Virus record (IMG/VR): IMGVR_UViG_3300031218_000005
Span: 1-37,800 of that record
Source: a virus
Reading direction: 5' to 3' (one strand)
DNA length: 37,800 bases
Shown in pieces: positions 1-8,535 of this stretch. The notes under the pieces are model-generated. The model did no database searches and had not been told where the DNA came from. It saw only the letters and a program-made list of their open reading frames with translations. The translations under genes and the position numbers were made by a program. Each line of letters opens with the position of its first letter. The first letter of the stretch is position 1.

Positions 1-18
1 ATAATTTGTATTATTCAT
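1..18 (-). CDS. 5' end of a gene leaving the window (partial)
   Basis: An ATG on the minus strand at 18-16 starts a reading frame (M-N-N-T-N-Y) that continues past the left edge. The only support is context: a perfect TTAATATATA lies exactly four bases upstream, the same spacing seen before several well-supported genes here. The product cannot be guessed from six residues. Confidence 0.5.
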
Positions 19-22
19 ATAG

Positions 23-32
23 TATATATTAA
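23..32 (-). promoter_or_regulatory. TTAATATATA late-promoter-like motif
   Basis: Perfect ten-base motif on the minus strand, four bases (CTAT) before the ATG at 18. It resembles the T4 late promoter TATAAATA in composition and in its place as the only upstream element. Confidence 0.55.
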
Positions 33-40
33 TTTAAGAA

Positions 41-1936
41 TCAAGAACGTTTCCAAACCCACCTTTTTAAACAACAACCCCACACTCTATAATTACCCAT
101 GTCGTGCATAATACTTACTTCAGTTTTATTTGAATCACCTCCCATTTTTATAAGTTTCTTTTTATTAAATGAGAATCTATGTCTTCTAATACCACCAACA
201 TTCCACCAGTAGTTAATTGGTGTCTCTCCATTTAATTCAAAGTTTAAAGAAGTATATAAACCACCATTAAACACAGAACTTTCAGAAAATGAATATATTT
301 CATCTACATCATAAGTTTTAATATATTTTTTAAATAGCTTAGATGCAGAACCAACCACAACAAGGTTAATCTTGTTACAAAACCTTACCAACTCTATTCT
401 TTTCTTGTTATTATGAAATGCAATAACCGATACTAATTCATTGTCATAAAACAATCCTATTGCGGTTGACCAATTAGTTTTACCCTGTAAATGGTTGTTA
501 TCAAGGAAATTATTTACTAACTTTTTATCACTTATTATTAACATATCACACTTTCTAGCGAATACTTTATCTGTTATTAAACCTAATCGGTTCTTAACAA
601 CTGATTTTATAATATCATTTTTGTATAACCAATCATCTTCCCATATATTTATAAGGTCATAATTATTAGATAAGCATCTATTCATTTTCTCATAATGGTA
701 GTACTTGTCCTTATTAAGTTCAGAATGCCAATATAAACCATTATACTCTATTGCTATCTTTTTTTCCTTTATTAAAAAGTCAATTTCGTAAGGACTAATC
801 AAAGTCCTATCACTATGTATAACATTTTGGTCTAATTCTTTTAAAAAATCTAATATATTAGATTCTTGACTAGATTTCCCAGAGTTTATTGGATTACACA
901 CAGTACAAGTTTCTATACTAGCATCTATTCTTCTTTGTAATGTTGTTGGATGTATCTCAAATTGATGACCACAACTATTATTTTTACTTAATAAAACAAA
1001 TCCTTCTCTACTTGAATTAGAAATGAACGTAAATCCTTTATCATTATAGAACTTTATTCTATTTTTAAGTATCACGTTCTTATATCTATCTGATTTTAAG
1101 TAAGTCTTATATTCATCACTTTTTGTATAATGATCAACACCAAACTTATCCAAAAAATGTTTCTTAGACTTCTCTTTGAATTCGGTAGTTTTGAAGTAAT
1201 TATCAACACCATACTTTTCCATATTTGAATCCTCTATCTTATCTCTTATCTTGATACTTTTTAAAGGATGTGCAACACCATATCTTTCAACCGATTTGTT
1301 CCTATAACTTATCCAAAAATCTTGTGTTTTAGAAATATGATCAACACCATACTTTTCTATATTAGTCTGACTTATTTTATTCTGAACCTCCTTTGATTTA
1401 GATGGATGGTCAACACCATACTTCTCTAAGGAAAACTCTCTAGTCTTTTCTTTAAATTCATCTGTTTTGAAATAATGGTCAACACCATACTTTTCCTCGA
1501 TAGTTGTTTTCCACCTTTCTCTAACTTCCTCATTTTGAAATGATGACTTATGACCCCACCTCTCAATATTTGTTTGTTCTTGCTTCTTTTTAATATCTTG
1601 TGATTTAGCTATGTTATCAACACCATACTTTTCTAAAACAGTTTTTTTCCTTTTCTCCTTGGTCTTGTTACTGCTCTGTGCACACTTAGTACTACAATAC
1701 GTCTTATATCCCTCTGTCCACTTTTTATTAAAGCTAACTCTGTTTATGCAAGAACTACACAGTACATAAGATGTTTTTTTATTTACAAAACACCAAAGAC
1801 GTTCTTTAAACGATAATTCTAAATCTATTGTATATTCAACTATTTTATCATATATATCACCATGGTTATTTATGAAATATGATTCCCTTAACCTACTTGG
1901 TTTATTATCTATTATCTTTATTATTTTATCCTTCAT
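41..1936 (-). CDS. KYGV-repeat homing endonuclease, Vsr-like core
   Basis: A 631-residue homing-type nuclease. The N-terminus has two CxxC-type pairs (C60/C63, C81/C85) that probably bind zinc. Residues 100-280 hold eight modules of about 25 residues built on EKYGVDN/H followed by a charged helix (KSxEFKEK). A second Cys pair (C344, C347) precedes the nuclease core at 383-436, with EIDFLI, IAIEYNGLYWHSE and NIWEDDW, as in Vsr/EDxHD homing nucleases. Residues 475-565 (NHLQG, LVSVIAF, VVVGSASKLF) recall a GNAT fold. It is the largest of five full paralogues here. It lies 6 bases downstream of a second, unrelated nuclease and beyond the capsid gene terminator. The frame is intact, so it is probably active. 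Homing is inferred from the family; the target is unknown. Confidence 0.8.
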   Translation of the reverse strand: MKDKIIKIIDNKPSRLRESYFINNHGDIYDKIVEYTIDLELSFKERLWCFVNKKTSYVLCSSCINRVSFNKKWTEGYKTYCSTKCAQSSNKTKEKRKKTVLEKYGVDNIAKSQDIKKKQEQTNIERWGHKSSFQNEEVRERWKTTIEEKYGVDHYFKTDEFKEKTREFSLEKYGVDHPSKSKEVQNKISQTNIEKYGVDHISKTQDFWISYRNKSVERYGVAHPLKSIKIRDKIEDSNMEKYGVDNYFKTTEFKEKSKKHFLDKFGVDHYTKSDEYKTYLKSDRYKNVILKNRIKFYNDKGFTFISNSSREGFVLLSKNNSCGHQFEIHPTTLQRRIDASIETCTVCNPINSGKSSQESNILDFLKELDQNVIHSDRTLISPYEIDFLIKEKKIAIEYNGLYWHSELNKDKYYHYEKMNRCLSNNYDLINIWEDDWLYKNDIIKSVVKNRLGLITDKVFARKCDMLIISDKKLVNNFLDNNHLQGKTNWSTAIGLFYDNELVSVIAFHNNKKRIELVRFCNKINLVVVGSASKLFKKYIKTYDVDEIYSFSESSVFNGGLYTSLNFELNGETPINYWWNVGGIRRHRFSFNKKKLIKMGGDSNKTEVSIMHDMGNYRVWGCCLKRWVWKRS

Positions 1937-1942
1937 AATTTA

Positions 1943-2803
1943 TTAATTTGTGAAATGTGAAGATAAATACTCAAATACATCTAAATCATAAGGTATCCTT
2001 ACTAACTCAAACTCATTATCTATACACCATCTATTTTTTAAACCATCATATTCGACTAGCTTTTTATAATATTCTTCCCCACCGAATATATCAACTGGTT
2101 TAAAATGTTGTATTCCATCATACTCTATAAATGTCCTTATACTCTCTATGTAAAAATCAAACCTTAACTTCTTATCTTCTATCTTAACAACATATTCTTT
2201 TTCATATTTGATTTCAACTAAGTCTAGAAATTCTATTATTTCCCTCTCGCCCTTTGATTTAGAACACACAGGACAGTTTGTGTTCATATGTAGGATATAA
2301 TTAGGTTTAGTATCAAATTCTGTATTGCAATCAGTACAGAGGTGTTTATGCCTATGGTGCGATCCTTTATATTCTGTTGATAATAGCTTTATATTATTAG
2401 GCAGTATTGACTTGTATTTATCTATAGAGAATATCTTACCAGAACATGACGGACATCCATTTGTAGAACTTAATATAGATTTAGGACTTGTTATAAATTC
2501 CATATCACATGTTTTACACTTATGTAAAGTCTTTTCTCTCATACTTATATAATTACCTAAAAGTTCTATATCCTTAGTTCTTAAAGATTCCTCATATTTC
2601 ATTCTCCTATCAGTACAATTACATTTTATTTTACTGATTTCTTTGGGTTTTTTCTTATATATTCTATTGCATTTAGTACATGAGAATTTAATAGCAGTCT
2701 TTGAATCTATATAGTCTGACTCCCTTTTAATATTAGGATAATTATTTAATAGCCTAGTATCAAGTTGTTCGTTTGTTATTTTCTTACCAGATTTTGACCA
2801 CAT
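1943..2803 (-). CDS. Zinc-ribbon PD-(D/E)XK homing-type endonuclease
   Basis: A 286-residue protein with repeated zinc-ribbon units (CTKC, CKTC and CPSC, CTDC and CPVC) followed by a nuclease core in the last 110 residues. The core reads CPVCSKSKGEREIIEFL, RFDFYI, FIEYDGIQHFKPV and a final LVRIPYD strand, the arrangement of phage Vsr-like or restriction-type endonucleases with DUF723-like N-terminal repeats. It shares this plan with the gene at 19691-20602 but not with the KYGV-repeat family. It has its own TTAATATATA four bases before the ATG, so it is probably transcribed separately from the capsid gene, whose terminator lies just upstream. Homing function is inferred. Confidence 0.75.
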   Translation of the reverse strand: MWSKSGKKITNEQLDTRLLNNYPNIKRESDYIDSKTAIKFSCTKCNRIYKKKPKEISKIKCNCTDRRMKYEESLRTKDIELLGNYISMREKTLHKCKTCDMEFITSPKSILSSTNGCPSCSGKIFSIDKYKSILPNNIKLLSTEYKGSHHRHKHLCTDCNTEFDTKPNYILHMNTNCPVCSKSKGEREIIEFLDLVEIKYEKEYVVKIEDKKLRFDFYIESIRTFIEYDGIQHFKPVDIFGGEEYYKKLVEYDGLKNRWCIDNEFELVRIPYDLDVFEYLSSHFTN

Positions 2804-2807
2804 AATT

Positions 2808-2817
2808 TATATATTAA
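2808..2817 (-). promoter_or_regulatory. TTAATATATA late-promoter-like motif
   Basis: Perfect motif, four bases (AATT) before the ATG of the nuclease gene at 2803. Confidence 0.6.
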
Positions 2818-2871
2818 ATAGGATTCTTTACTGTATTATAGCACAATAGTACGCAAAGTTTTTAACAAAAA

Positions 2872-2902
2872 AAAAGAGGAACAAATTAATTGTTCCTCTT
2901 TT
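2872..2902 (-). terminator. Rho-independent terminator of the capsid gene
   Basis: A 13-bp perfect stem (2872-2884 with 2890-2902) around a five-base loop, followed on the minus strand by a run of U. It lies 20 bases past the capsid protein stop codon and before the motif of the next gene, so it separates the strongly expressed capsid gene from the nucleases. Confidence 0.9.
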
Positions 2903-2922
2903 CCTATTTATATTCTTATGAA

Positions 2923-4593
2923 TTAGTTTAATAATCCATTCTCGTCTGTAATTCTCAAAGTCATAAATTGCTTTTGTGGGAACCAGCCTACTTCAGCTAC
3001 TGCGTATCTTGAACGTAATAACATTCTAGGTGCAAAGGTAGCTTCCGAAATAACACTAATTGATTGTGCCATTAAGTAAGGTACAAATATGATACCTGGT
3101 TGGTCAGGATTGTTCTTTCTACCTAGAGCAATTCTGTTGTCGTTATACTTCATATATGGATCAACATATATTGATATATCTCCGATAGAACCTACTGGGT
3201 AAAGTTGTCCAGCTCCGTTTAGTTTAGATTTTACTGGGTTAAGAGTATAACCTGAAACATCCGATAAAGCTGCTGCTAAACCACCATTAGTAACTAAATA
3301 CTGTGCTGGTCCAACACGTCCTTCTGTTGCAATGTAGTTAGATGCATGCATTATCTTTGTGATAAGCTTTCTTTGCACAGCGTGAGTTGTCTCACCACCT
3401 ACGTTAGCACCTGCATAGTTCGTGTTTAAATCGAACAATGGGTTTCCACCTCTTAATGGTGCAGACTCTCTGTTAAGTTCTCCCATTTCAAATACTTTAG
3501 CAACAATTTGCTTAGATATTGTTTGAGAAAGTTCATTAACAAGAATGCTTTCCATTTTTTGAACGATATCCATACCAGTGTTGGCTTTGATATCTTCAAT
3601 TTCAGTTCTTCTAAGTGCTGATGTTATCTCGATAGTACCAACGGCAATTGTTTTTGAAGAAATTTTCGGTCCAATGATACCTGCGTATCTCTTGTCATCT
3701 TGCTCTCTATCCATTGGATAGTTTCCAGAAAAACCATTTTCACTTGTATTCCAGTTTGCAGAAAAACCTGGTAATTGGTCTTCAAGTGCTGAAATAAGTT
3801 CAACTTTTGCACCAGATACTGTTACACCAGCAACAGCTACTATTTGAGTAGTCATTGCAGTTGTTGAATCAAAAGTGTTTCTTGTTTGGTCAAATGCCCA
3901 TGTAGATCCAGCAGTTCCAACAGCACCATGAGATGTGTTAAATTGTCTGTAAGCTCTAAACATTGGGAATCCATCAATACGTGAAAATCCTAAAAATTCT
4001 ACTTGTCCTGTTTTATCACCTGCTTCTGTTGTAGTAATAACACCATCAGCGATAGCATTGAAAAGCGTTCCGTTTTGTAAACCACCTTGTGATTCTACAA
4101 TACCAGCAGTAGTTAGTTCAGCCTTAAGTGCAGCTCTAACATCTGCGATATTATCAGCATTAAGTTTAAAAACTTGTGGTCTTTCGTCAGAATCACCTAA
4201 ATGTGCATCATCATATCTAAAATCTACGTAAAGTAAATCGATTTTTGGTCCAGGAGAAGGCTTTACTGCAACAAGGTCTAAACCTATTGTTTGTGCAGCA
4301 ATCTTCATAGCTACTGGAAGTAAGTTTTGGCCTACATCTCCAGATCCCTGTGATCCACCGTTTTGTCCAAAAGCATTACCGATTGTTGAACCAGATAATG
4401 TTGATGGCTGTGCAGCTACAACACCTCCCATACCTGATACGTTAGATGCGTTTGCGTAAGCGTTTTCATTAATTGAGTGGAATTCTGCGTACTCGCTCAT
4501 CCAGTCAATTCTGTCGCCAGAAACACCCATGTTCTCTAGAACTGGTGTCCACTTCTTCTTGGCTTTTTGATTGTCTATTCTAATGTGTGACAT
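2923..4593 (-). CDS. gp23: Major capsid protein (T4 gp23-like)
   Basis: A 556-residue capsid protein, close to the 521 of T4 gp23. The gp23 signature is at about 92-118: LLPVAMKIAAQTIGLDLVAVK followed by PSPGPKIDLLYVDFRY, matching the gp23 region with the VGLDLVPVKPMPGP-type motif. Near the N-terminus I41-N42-E43 followed by N44 fits the (I/L)xE rule of T4-type prohead proteases, so an N-terminal propeptide of about 43 residues may be removed. The Gly/Ser/Asn-rich stretch at 46-88 would then become the mature N-terminus. The leader of about 36 bases is A-rich, and the gene is followed by a strong terminator, as expected for the most abundant virion protein. The protease-scaffold gene lies just upstream on the same strand. 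Confidence 0.93.
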   Translation of the reverse strand: MSHIRIDNQKAKKKWTPVLENMGVSGDRIDWMSEYAEFHSINENAYANASNVSGMGGVVAAQPSTLSGSTIGNAFGQNGGSQGSGDVGQNLLPVAMKIAAQTIGLDLVAVKPSPGPKIDLLYVDFRYDDAHLGDSDERPQVFKLNADNIADVRAALKAELTTAGIVESQGGLQNGTLFNAIADGVITTTEAGDKTGQVEFLGFSRIDGFPMFRAYRQFNTSHGAVGTAGSTWAFDQTRNTFDSTTAMTTQIVAVAGVTVSGAKVELISALEDQLPGFSANWNTSENGFSGNYPMDREQDDKRYAGIIGPKISSKTIAVGTIEITSALRRTEIEDIKANTGMDIVQKMESILVNELSQTISKQIVAKVFEMGELNRESAPLRGGNPLFDLNTNYAGANVGGETTHAVQRKLITKIMHASNYIATEGRVGPAQYLVTNGGLAAALSDVSGYTLNPVKSKLNGAGQLYPVGSIGDISIYVDPYMKYNDNRIALGRKNNPDQPGIIFVPYLMAQSISVISEATFAPRMLLRSRYAVAEVGWFPQKQFMTLRITDENGLLN

Positions 4594-4629
4594 AATTTTT
4601 GTTTTATTTTTTTTAAATTTGATATAATC

Positions 4630-4639
4630 TATATATAAA
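4630..4639 (-). promoter_or_regulatory. TTTATATATA late-promoter-like motif of the capsid gene
   Basis: Variant of the ten-base motif, 36 bases before the capsid ATG. The leader contains AAAAAAAATAAAA shortly before the start codon, a feature shared with the other leadered genes and perhaps acting as a ribosome entry region in place of a Shine-Dalgarno sequence. Confidence 0.55.
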
Positions 4640-4660
4640 CCCTTTTTTTACCTTTTTTTG

Positions 4661-4678
4661 AAAGGTGGATTTTTTATA
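4661..4678. repeat. 18-bp element, copy 1, upstream of the capsid promoter
   Basis: AAAGGTGGATTTTTTATA on the plus strand, found again without mismatch at 6891-6908 upstream of the protease-scaffold promoter. Here AAAGGT also pairs with ACCTTT just before it (stem of six, loop TTTTG). It lies 21 bases upstream of the capsid TATA-like motif. Confidence 0.6.
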
Positions 4679-6830
4679 GACTTTTGAACCTTTCTAATAT
4701 TGCATTAGTTTCATCATCAGATAAATTATCCTCTTGGATTAGTTTATCATGTGAAATTAATTTCTTACTAGTCGCTTCGTTTTTCTTGATATTTCTAGTA
4801 TCCCAGAAATGCTCAACTTGACTTTCAGTTACCATGTTATCTTCTGGGTAAAGTCTAGCTTGTGAAAGCACTGACTTTTTAGAAGTCCCATCTAACTGCT
4901 CCCAGACTGGCTTGATACTATCAGGCATTAGTCTGACAACTCTGTCTTCTAGAGTTTCGTTCTTTGTTGATAAAGATTCGCTTATTAAACTTAGAACGTC
5001 TTTCTGTGTGAAATAACTACTTTCGTTTATGTGTAGTTTAACGTTGTCTTGTTCTTCGTTAGTTAAAGCGTAATAACTATCTATTTGTGATTTGTTTAAG
5101 AACTTTAAAAAATTCAAATCACTCGTCTCAGAAACTTTTCGTTTTTTAGCCTCTTCGATTAATTTATCAATAGATTCTGATAAGTCTGAATCACTTAATT
5201 CTGATTCTTCCATTTCACAATCTTCATCTTCTTTTTCTTCGTGTGCATGAGCAACTTCTGCCATTGTCTTAGCAATACCAGTTTGCTTTCTAGCACCTTC
5301 TTCACCATGCATACCTTCTTCATCGTGCATATCTTCTTCATCATGCATATCTTCATCATGCTTACCTTCTTCATCGTGCATACCTTCTTCATCGTGCATA
5401 CCTTCTTGAACACCAAATCCAACAGACTCTAGTGTTGGGAATTGCTCTCCTTTAGATTCAAATAATTTACCACCATTAAGTTTTTCTACTATCATTCCTT
5501 GGTAGTCAACAGACTTGTCAAGGCTTTCAGCGATATACTCTGAATATGCAATGTTGTCATCTAGATTCTCTGCAATGTATTCTGAATAAGCAATATTACC
5601 ATCAAGGTGTTCTGCTAGGTACTCTGAATAGTTAATAGAGTTATCTACATTTTCAGCAATGTATTCACTATAAGAAATGTTCTTACTTACGTTTTCAGCG
5701 ATGTATTCTGAATAATTAATGTTCTTATCTAGATTTTCAGCAATGTATTCTGAATAATTAATGTTCTTATCTAGATTTTCAGCAATGTATTCTGAATATC
5801 CAATGTTCTTATCTAGATTTTCTGCAACATATTCACTATAAGCAATGTTCTTGTCTAAATTTTCAGCAATGTATTCTGAATAGTTAATGTTCTTATCTAA
5901 GTTTTCAGCAACATATTCAGAATAGCTAATAGCTTTTTCTAAATTCTCTGCTAAATAGTCGTTATGCTTAGCTAGTTTACCAGTTGTCTCCTTTAATGAT
6001 TTATTTTCATTAACCATTACTTGTACTTTCTCTGATAAATAATCTAAGTATCCTATTACTTTTTCGTTAGTAGTATTAAGTTCTTCGTAATACTCTAATA
6101 ATTGTTCTAGTTTCTTAGGGTTCATACTTCCCTTAGTTACTGCTCCCTTAACTTCCTTTTTAGTTTCGTTAAGCTCTTTAACTAAATACTGTGAGTAATC
6201 AGTTAATTGTTTCTTTGTTACAAATTCATTTTTGTTCATGTTGAATAATTCGTTTATTTTTGATTCATCGGACATTTCATATATCCTAAAGTTAGATTTG
6301 GCATCGTTGTAGCCTAATGATTCATTAAGTACGGTAACATTCATTTTAGCGGATGCAAATCCAGGATCTGCTACAATGTCGTAAGTGAATAGTTTTTTAA
6401 GTGATACAGAACCGTCAGATTCAGTAACACCCGCTGCTCTTGATGATACAAAAACAGGACAACCATCATTTACTAATGATTTTGCTTCTTTTCCCCAATA
6501 GGTACTTAAAAGCATAATCTCACCCTCTACTGAGTTCTTTTCTTGTACATAATCTGCCTTTCTAATTATGTGCGAAGCTCTTGATAAAGAAGTATCGAAT
6601 ACATCTGGGTGATCAAACTCACCATAAACAACTCCTAGACTATTCATTCTTTCATTAAGTTCGCCCAAAGCTGGGAGAAACTTATCTGCTGAATAAACTC
6701 TATCGTTTCGATTTTTTACCCCGAATTCAGTGAAAGTCCCATTCATAACATATTCACCCTTCTTAGCAGAACCGTTAGATTCTTTAATCAAGGAGTTTGT
6801 CGAGTTTTCTACTATTAATACTGGTTTCAT
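4674..6830 (-). CDS. gp21: Prohead protease fused to scaffold core (gp21-gp22-like)
   Basis: A 718-residue protein in which residues 1-170 match T4-type prohead proteases: NGTF and NRNDRVYS, then YGEFDHP with the likely catalytic His74, then PVFVSSRAAG with the likely catalytic Ser129 or Ser130, and a final DIVADPGFASA. From 180 on it looks like a scaffold: coiled-coil, then eleven 14-residue repeats (290-442) of the form YSEYIAENLDKNIN, an acidic stretch of HDEE repeats (477-508) and a charged helical C-terminus. T4 keeps protease and scaffold as separate genes; here they are one chain. IAE/N in most repeats, and IVE/N at 6-9, fit the (I/L)xE cleavage rule, so the scaffold may be cut to small peptides after assembly. 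An internal start at M186 (scaffold only) is possible but unproven. It sits directly upstream of the capsid gene. Confidence 0.88.
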   Translation of the reverse strand: MKPVLIVENSTNSLIKESNGSAKKGEYVMNGTFTEFGVKNRNDRVYSADKFLPALGELNERMNSLGVVYGEFDHPDVFDTSLSRASHIIRKADYVQEKNSVEGEIMLLSTYWGKEAKSLVNDGCPVFVSSRAAGVTESDGSVSLKKLFTYDIVADPGFASAKMNVTVLNESLGYNDAKSNFRIYEMSDESKINELFNMNKNEFVTKKQLTDYSQYLVKELNETKKEVKGAVTKGSMNPKKLEQLLEYYEELNTTNEKVIGYLDYLSEKVQVMVNENKSLKETTGKLAKHNDYLAENLEKAISYSEYVAENLDKNINYSEYIAENLDKNIAYSEYVAENLDKNIGYSEYIAENLDKNINYSEYIAENLDKNINYSEYIAENVSKNISYSEYIAENVDNSINYSEYLAEHLDGNIAYSEYIAENLDDNIAYSEYIAESLDKSVDYQGMIVEKLNGGKLFESKGEQFPTLESVGFGVQEGMHDEEGMHDEEGKHDEDMHDEEDMHDEEGMHGEEGARKQTGIAKTMAEVAHAHEEKEDEDCEMEESELSDSDLSESIDKLIEEAKKRKVSETSDLNFLKFLNKSQIDSYYALTNEEQDNVKLHINESSYFTQKDVLSLISESLSTKNETLEDRVVRLMPDSIKPVWEQLDGTSKKSVLSQARLYPEDNMVTESQVEHFWDTRNIKKNEATSKKLISHDKLIQEDNLSDDETNAILERFKSL
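5324..5401 (-). repeat. Short repeats coding for MHDEE
   Basis: Imperfect 12-18 base repeats coding for residues 477-502 and beyond of the protease-scaffold protein (GMHDEEG, EDMHDEED). They make a highly acidic patch, reminiscent of the acidic internal peptides that T4 derives from gp22. Confidence 0.7.
5505..5963 (-). repeat. Eleven 42-bp coding tandem repeats in the scaffold
   Basis: Eleven in-frame units of 42 bases code for 14-residue modules (two heptads each) around YSEYIAENLDKN. Some neighbouring units are almost identical at DNA level and others have drifted, so the array has grown by unequal recombination. The unit length of two heptads suggests a continuous coiled coil whose length sets the scaffold. 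Confidence 0.92.
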
Positions 6831-6859
6831 TTATTAGATTTTATTTTTTTCCTATATCG

Positions 6860-6869
6860 TATATATAAT
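6860..6869 (-). promoter_or_regulatory. ATTATATATA late-promoter-like motif of the protease gene
   Basis: Variant motif 29 bases before the ATG. It is followed by CGATATAGG, an A-rich AAAAAAATAAAAT and the start codon, the same order as upstream of the gene starting at 24747. Confidence 0.55.
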
Positions 6870-6890
6870 GAGTTATTTCTCCTTAAATAA

Positions 6891-6908
6891 AAAGGTGGAT
6901 TTTTTATA
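6891..6908. repeat. 18-bp element, copy 2, upstream of the protease promoter
   Basis: AAAGGTGGATTTTTTATA, identical to 4661-4678, and again 21 bases upstream of a TATA-like motif. Conserved distance as well as sequence suggests a regulatory role. Confidence 0.6.
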
Positions 6909-6952
6909 CGATTGTCGGATTTTTTAGTTAATTTTGAGAACTTTCACCGAAT

Positions 6953-6962
6953 TTAATATATA
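6953..6962 (+). promoter_or_regulatory. TTAATATATA late-promoter-like motif
   Basis: Perfect motif on the plus strand, 19 bases before the ATG at 6982. It argues for that ATG rather than the upstream in-frame TTG at 6934, which lies before the motif. Confidence 0.55.
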
Positions 6963-6981
6963 TACTAAAATAGTTATCCAT

Positions 6982-8532
6982 ATGAAATTCAAGACAACAA
7001 GAGGACTTACTATAGAAAAGCTAAAAAGTGAGTTCCCATCATACTATAATAAAATGGTTAACTTCTTAATAGAAGATGATGACATAACACTATCTGAAAA
7101 AATATGGTTGTTTCAAAATGAATTAAAACAAAAACCAAAATGTCTGAACTGTAATAGTAAGGTAAGTTTCACTAAATTTTATAAAGGTTACAGAACATAT
7201 TGTAGTAGAAGTTGTGCTACCAAGTATAGCCATGGATTTAAAGAGGTAAAGGATAAGAGAGTTAAGAAAATGATAGAATGTAACAACAATCCAAAGACTA
7301 GGAAGAAAATGACTGAAAGTGCTAACATAACAAAGTCTAATTTTTCTGATACTAAAAAAAGAGAAATAAACAATAAGAGGTCAAAGACAGTAAATGATAA
7401 ATGGGGTGTTAAAAACATATCAAATGCAGAAAGTATTAAACAGAAAATAAGTACTAGACTACAAGAGGTACTACCTGGTATTAGGCTTGAAAAGACTAAA
7501 GATAGAATTACAAGTGCTGGGTTTTCTGTAATAGATATAGACAATGGTAATTTTAAATTATTATGCAGTAAATGTAAAAAAGAGTTTAATATTTCTAGTA
7601 AACTATTTAACCAAAGAAATAGATTTGATATTGAGCCTTGTCTAAATTGTAACCCCAATAACAATGATTCTTTTTTTGAAAGCAGTATATGTGATTTTAT
7701 CAAAGAAAATTATGACGGTGAGGTAAAAGATAAATGTAGAGATTTTAAAAAATATGAAATAGATGTGTATTTACCAGAGTTATCAATAGGTTTTGAATGC
7801 AACGGTCTTTGGTGGCATTCTGAGAGGTATAAGGAAAATAGTTATCATAAATCTAAAAACGATTTCTTCAAAGAGAAAGGGATACAAATAATACACATTT
7901 GGGAAGATGATTGGAAATTTAAAAAAGAAATAATTAAAAGTAGAGTACTTAACATAGTTAGCAAAACTAATGAAAGGATATGGGGCAGAAAATGTGAGAT
8001 AAGAGAAGTTAATAGTAATGTGTATAGAAAATTTGTAGATAAAAATCATTTACAAGGCCATGCACCAGCCAAATATAAGCTAGGTCTATATTATAATGAC
8101 AATCTAGTATCTGTTATGTCATTTTCTAAGTTAAGGAGGAATTTAGGTTATAAGACAAATCCAGATAATCATTACGAATTACTAAGGTTTTGTAGTAGTA
8201 AAAACACCACTATTGTTGGTGGATCATCTAAATTATTGAAATATTTTATAAGGGAATATAAACCTACTAAAATAATTTCTTATGCTAGTAAAGATTGGTC
8301 AGTTGGTAATTTATATAATAAACTAGGATTTATTGAAATAAAAGAAACTGTTCCTAATTATTTTTATTTCCACAAAGATGAAGGTCTTAGAATAAATAGA
8401 TTTAACTTTAGGAAAGATGTATTAGTTAAAGAAGGATATGACAAAGATAAATCAGAACACCAAATAATGAATGATAGGAAGTATTATAGAGTTTATGACA
8501 CTGGGTCATTATTGTTTGAAATGAATATATAA
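6982..8532 (+). CDS. Vsr-like homing endonuclease with few KYGV repeats
   Basis: A 516-residue homing nuclease of the same family as 41-1936. The frame is open from a TTG at 6934, but the ATG at 6982 follows a TTAATATATA and gives the usual N-terminus. It has Cys pairs near the N-terminus (CLNC, YCSRSC), one clear repeat (NDKWGVKNISNAESIKQKIS) and degenerate ones before it, a second zinc site (CSKC, CLNC), the core EIDVYLPELSIGFECNGLWW, HIWEDDW, and a GNAT-like end (NHLQGHAP, LVSVMSF, VGGSSKLL, LYNKLGF). It has far fewer repeats than its paralogues. It is the first of three tandem family members, three bases before the next, in the gap upstream of the protease gene. Confidence 0.78.
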   Translation: MKFKTTRGLTIEKLKSEFPSYYNKMVNFLIEDDDITLSEKIWLFQNELKQKPKCLNCNSKVSFTKFYKGYRTYCSRSCATKYSHGFKEVKDKRVKKMIECNNNPKTRKKMTESANITKSNFSDTKKREINNKRSKTVNDKWGVKNISNAESIKQKISTRLQEVLPGIRLEKTKDRITSAGFSVIDIDNGNFKLLCSKCKKEFNISSKLFNQRNRFDIEPCLNCNPNNNDSFFESSICDFIKENYDGEVKDKCRDFKKYEIDVYLPELSIGFECNGLWWHSERYKENSYHKSKNDFFKEKGIQIIHIWEDDWKFKKEIIKSRVLNIVSKTNERIWGRKCEIREVNSNVYRKFVDKNHLQGHAPAKYKLGLYYNDNLVSVMSFSKLRRNLGYKTNPDNHYELLRFCSSKNTTIVGGSSKLLKYFIREYKPTKIISYASKDWSVGNLYNKLGFIEIKETVPNYFYFHKDEGLRINRFNFRKDVLVKEGYDKDKSEHQIMNDRKYYRVYDTGSLLFEMNI

Positions 8533-8535
8533 GTT

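Noticed and set aside
5195-5432. Met/Lys-rich and Thr/Phe/His-rich frames over the acidic scaffold repeats
   Set aside because: Frame-shifted readings of the MHDEE repeat DNA; no independent support.
5505-5963. Regular 42-bp repeats as a CRISPR array
   Set aside because: The repeats are contiguous, without spacers, in frame, and code for a coiled-coil array inside a clear structural gene.
6934-6981. TTG start of the homing nuclease
   Set aside because: It precedes the TTAATATATA at 6953; the ATG at 6982 gives the better start.
7188-7703. Long minus-strand frame opposite the homing nuclease
   Set aside because: Low-complexity Leu/Ser/Phe-rich translation with no motif or upstream signal; shadow of the plus-strand gene. 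The same holds for 8493-9197.
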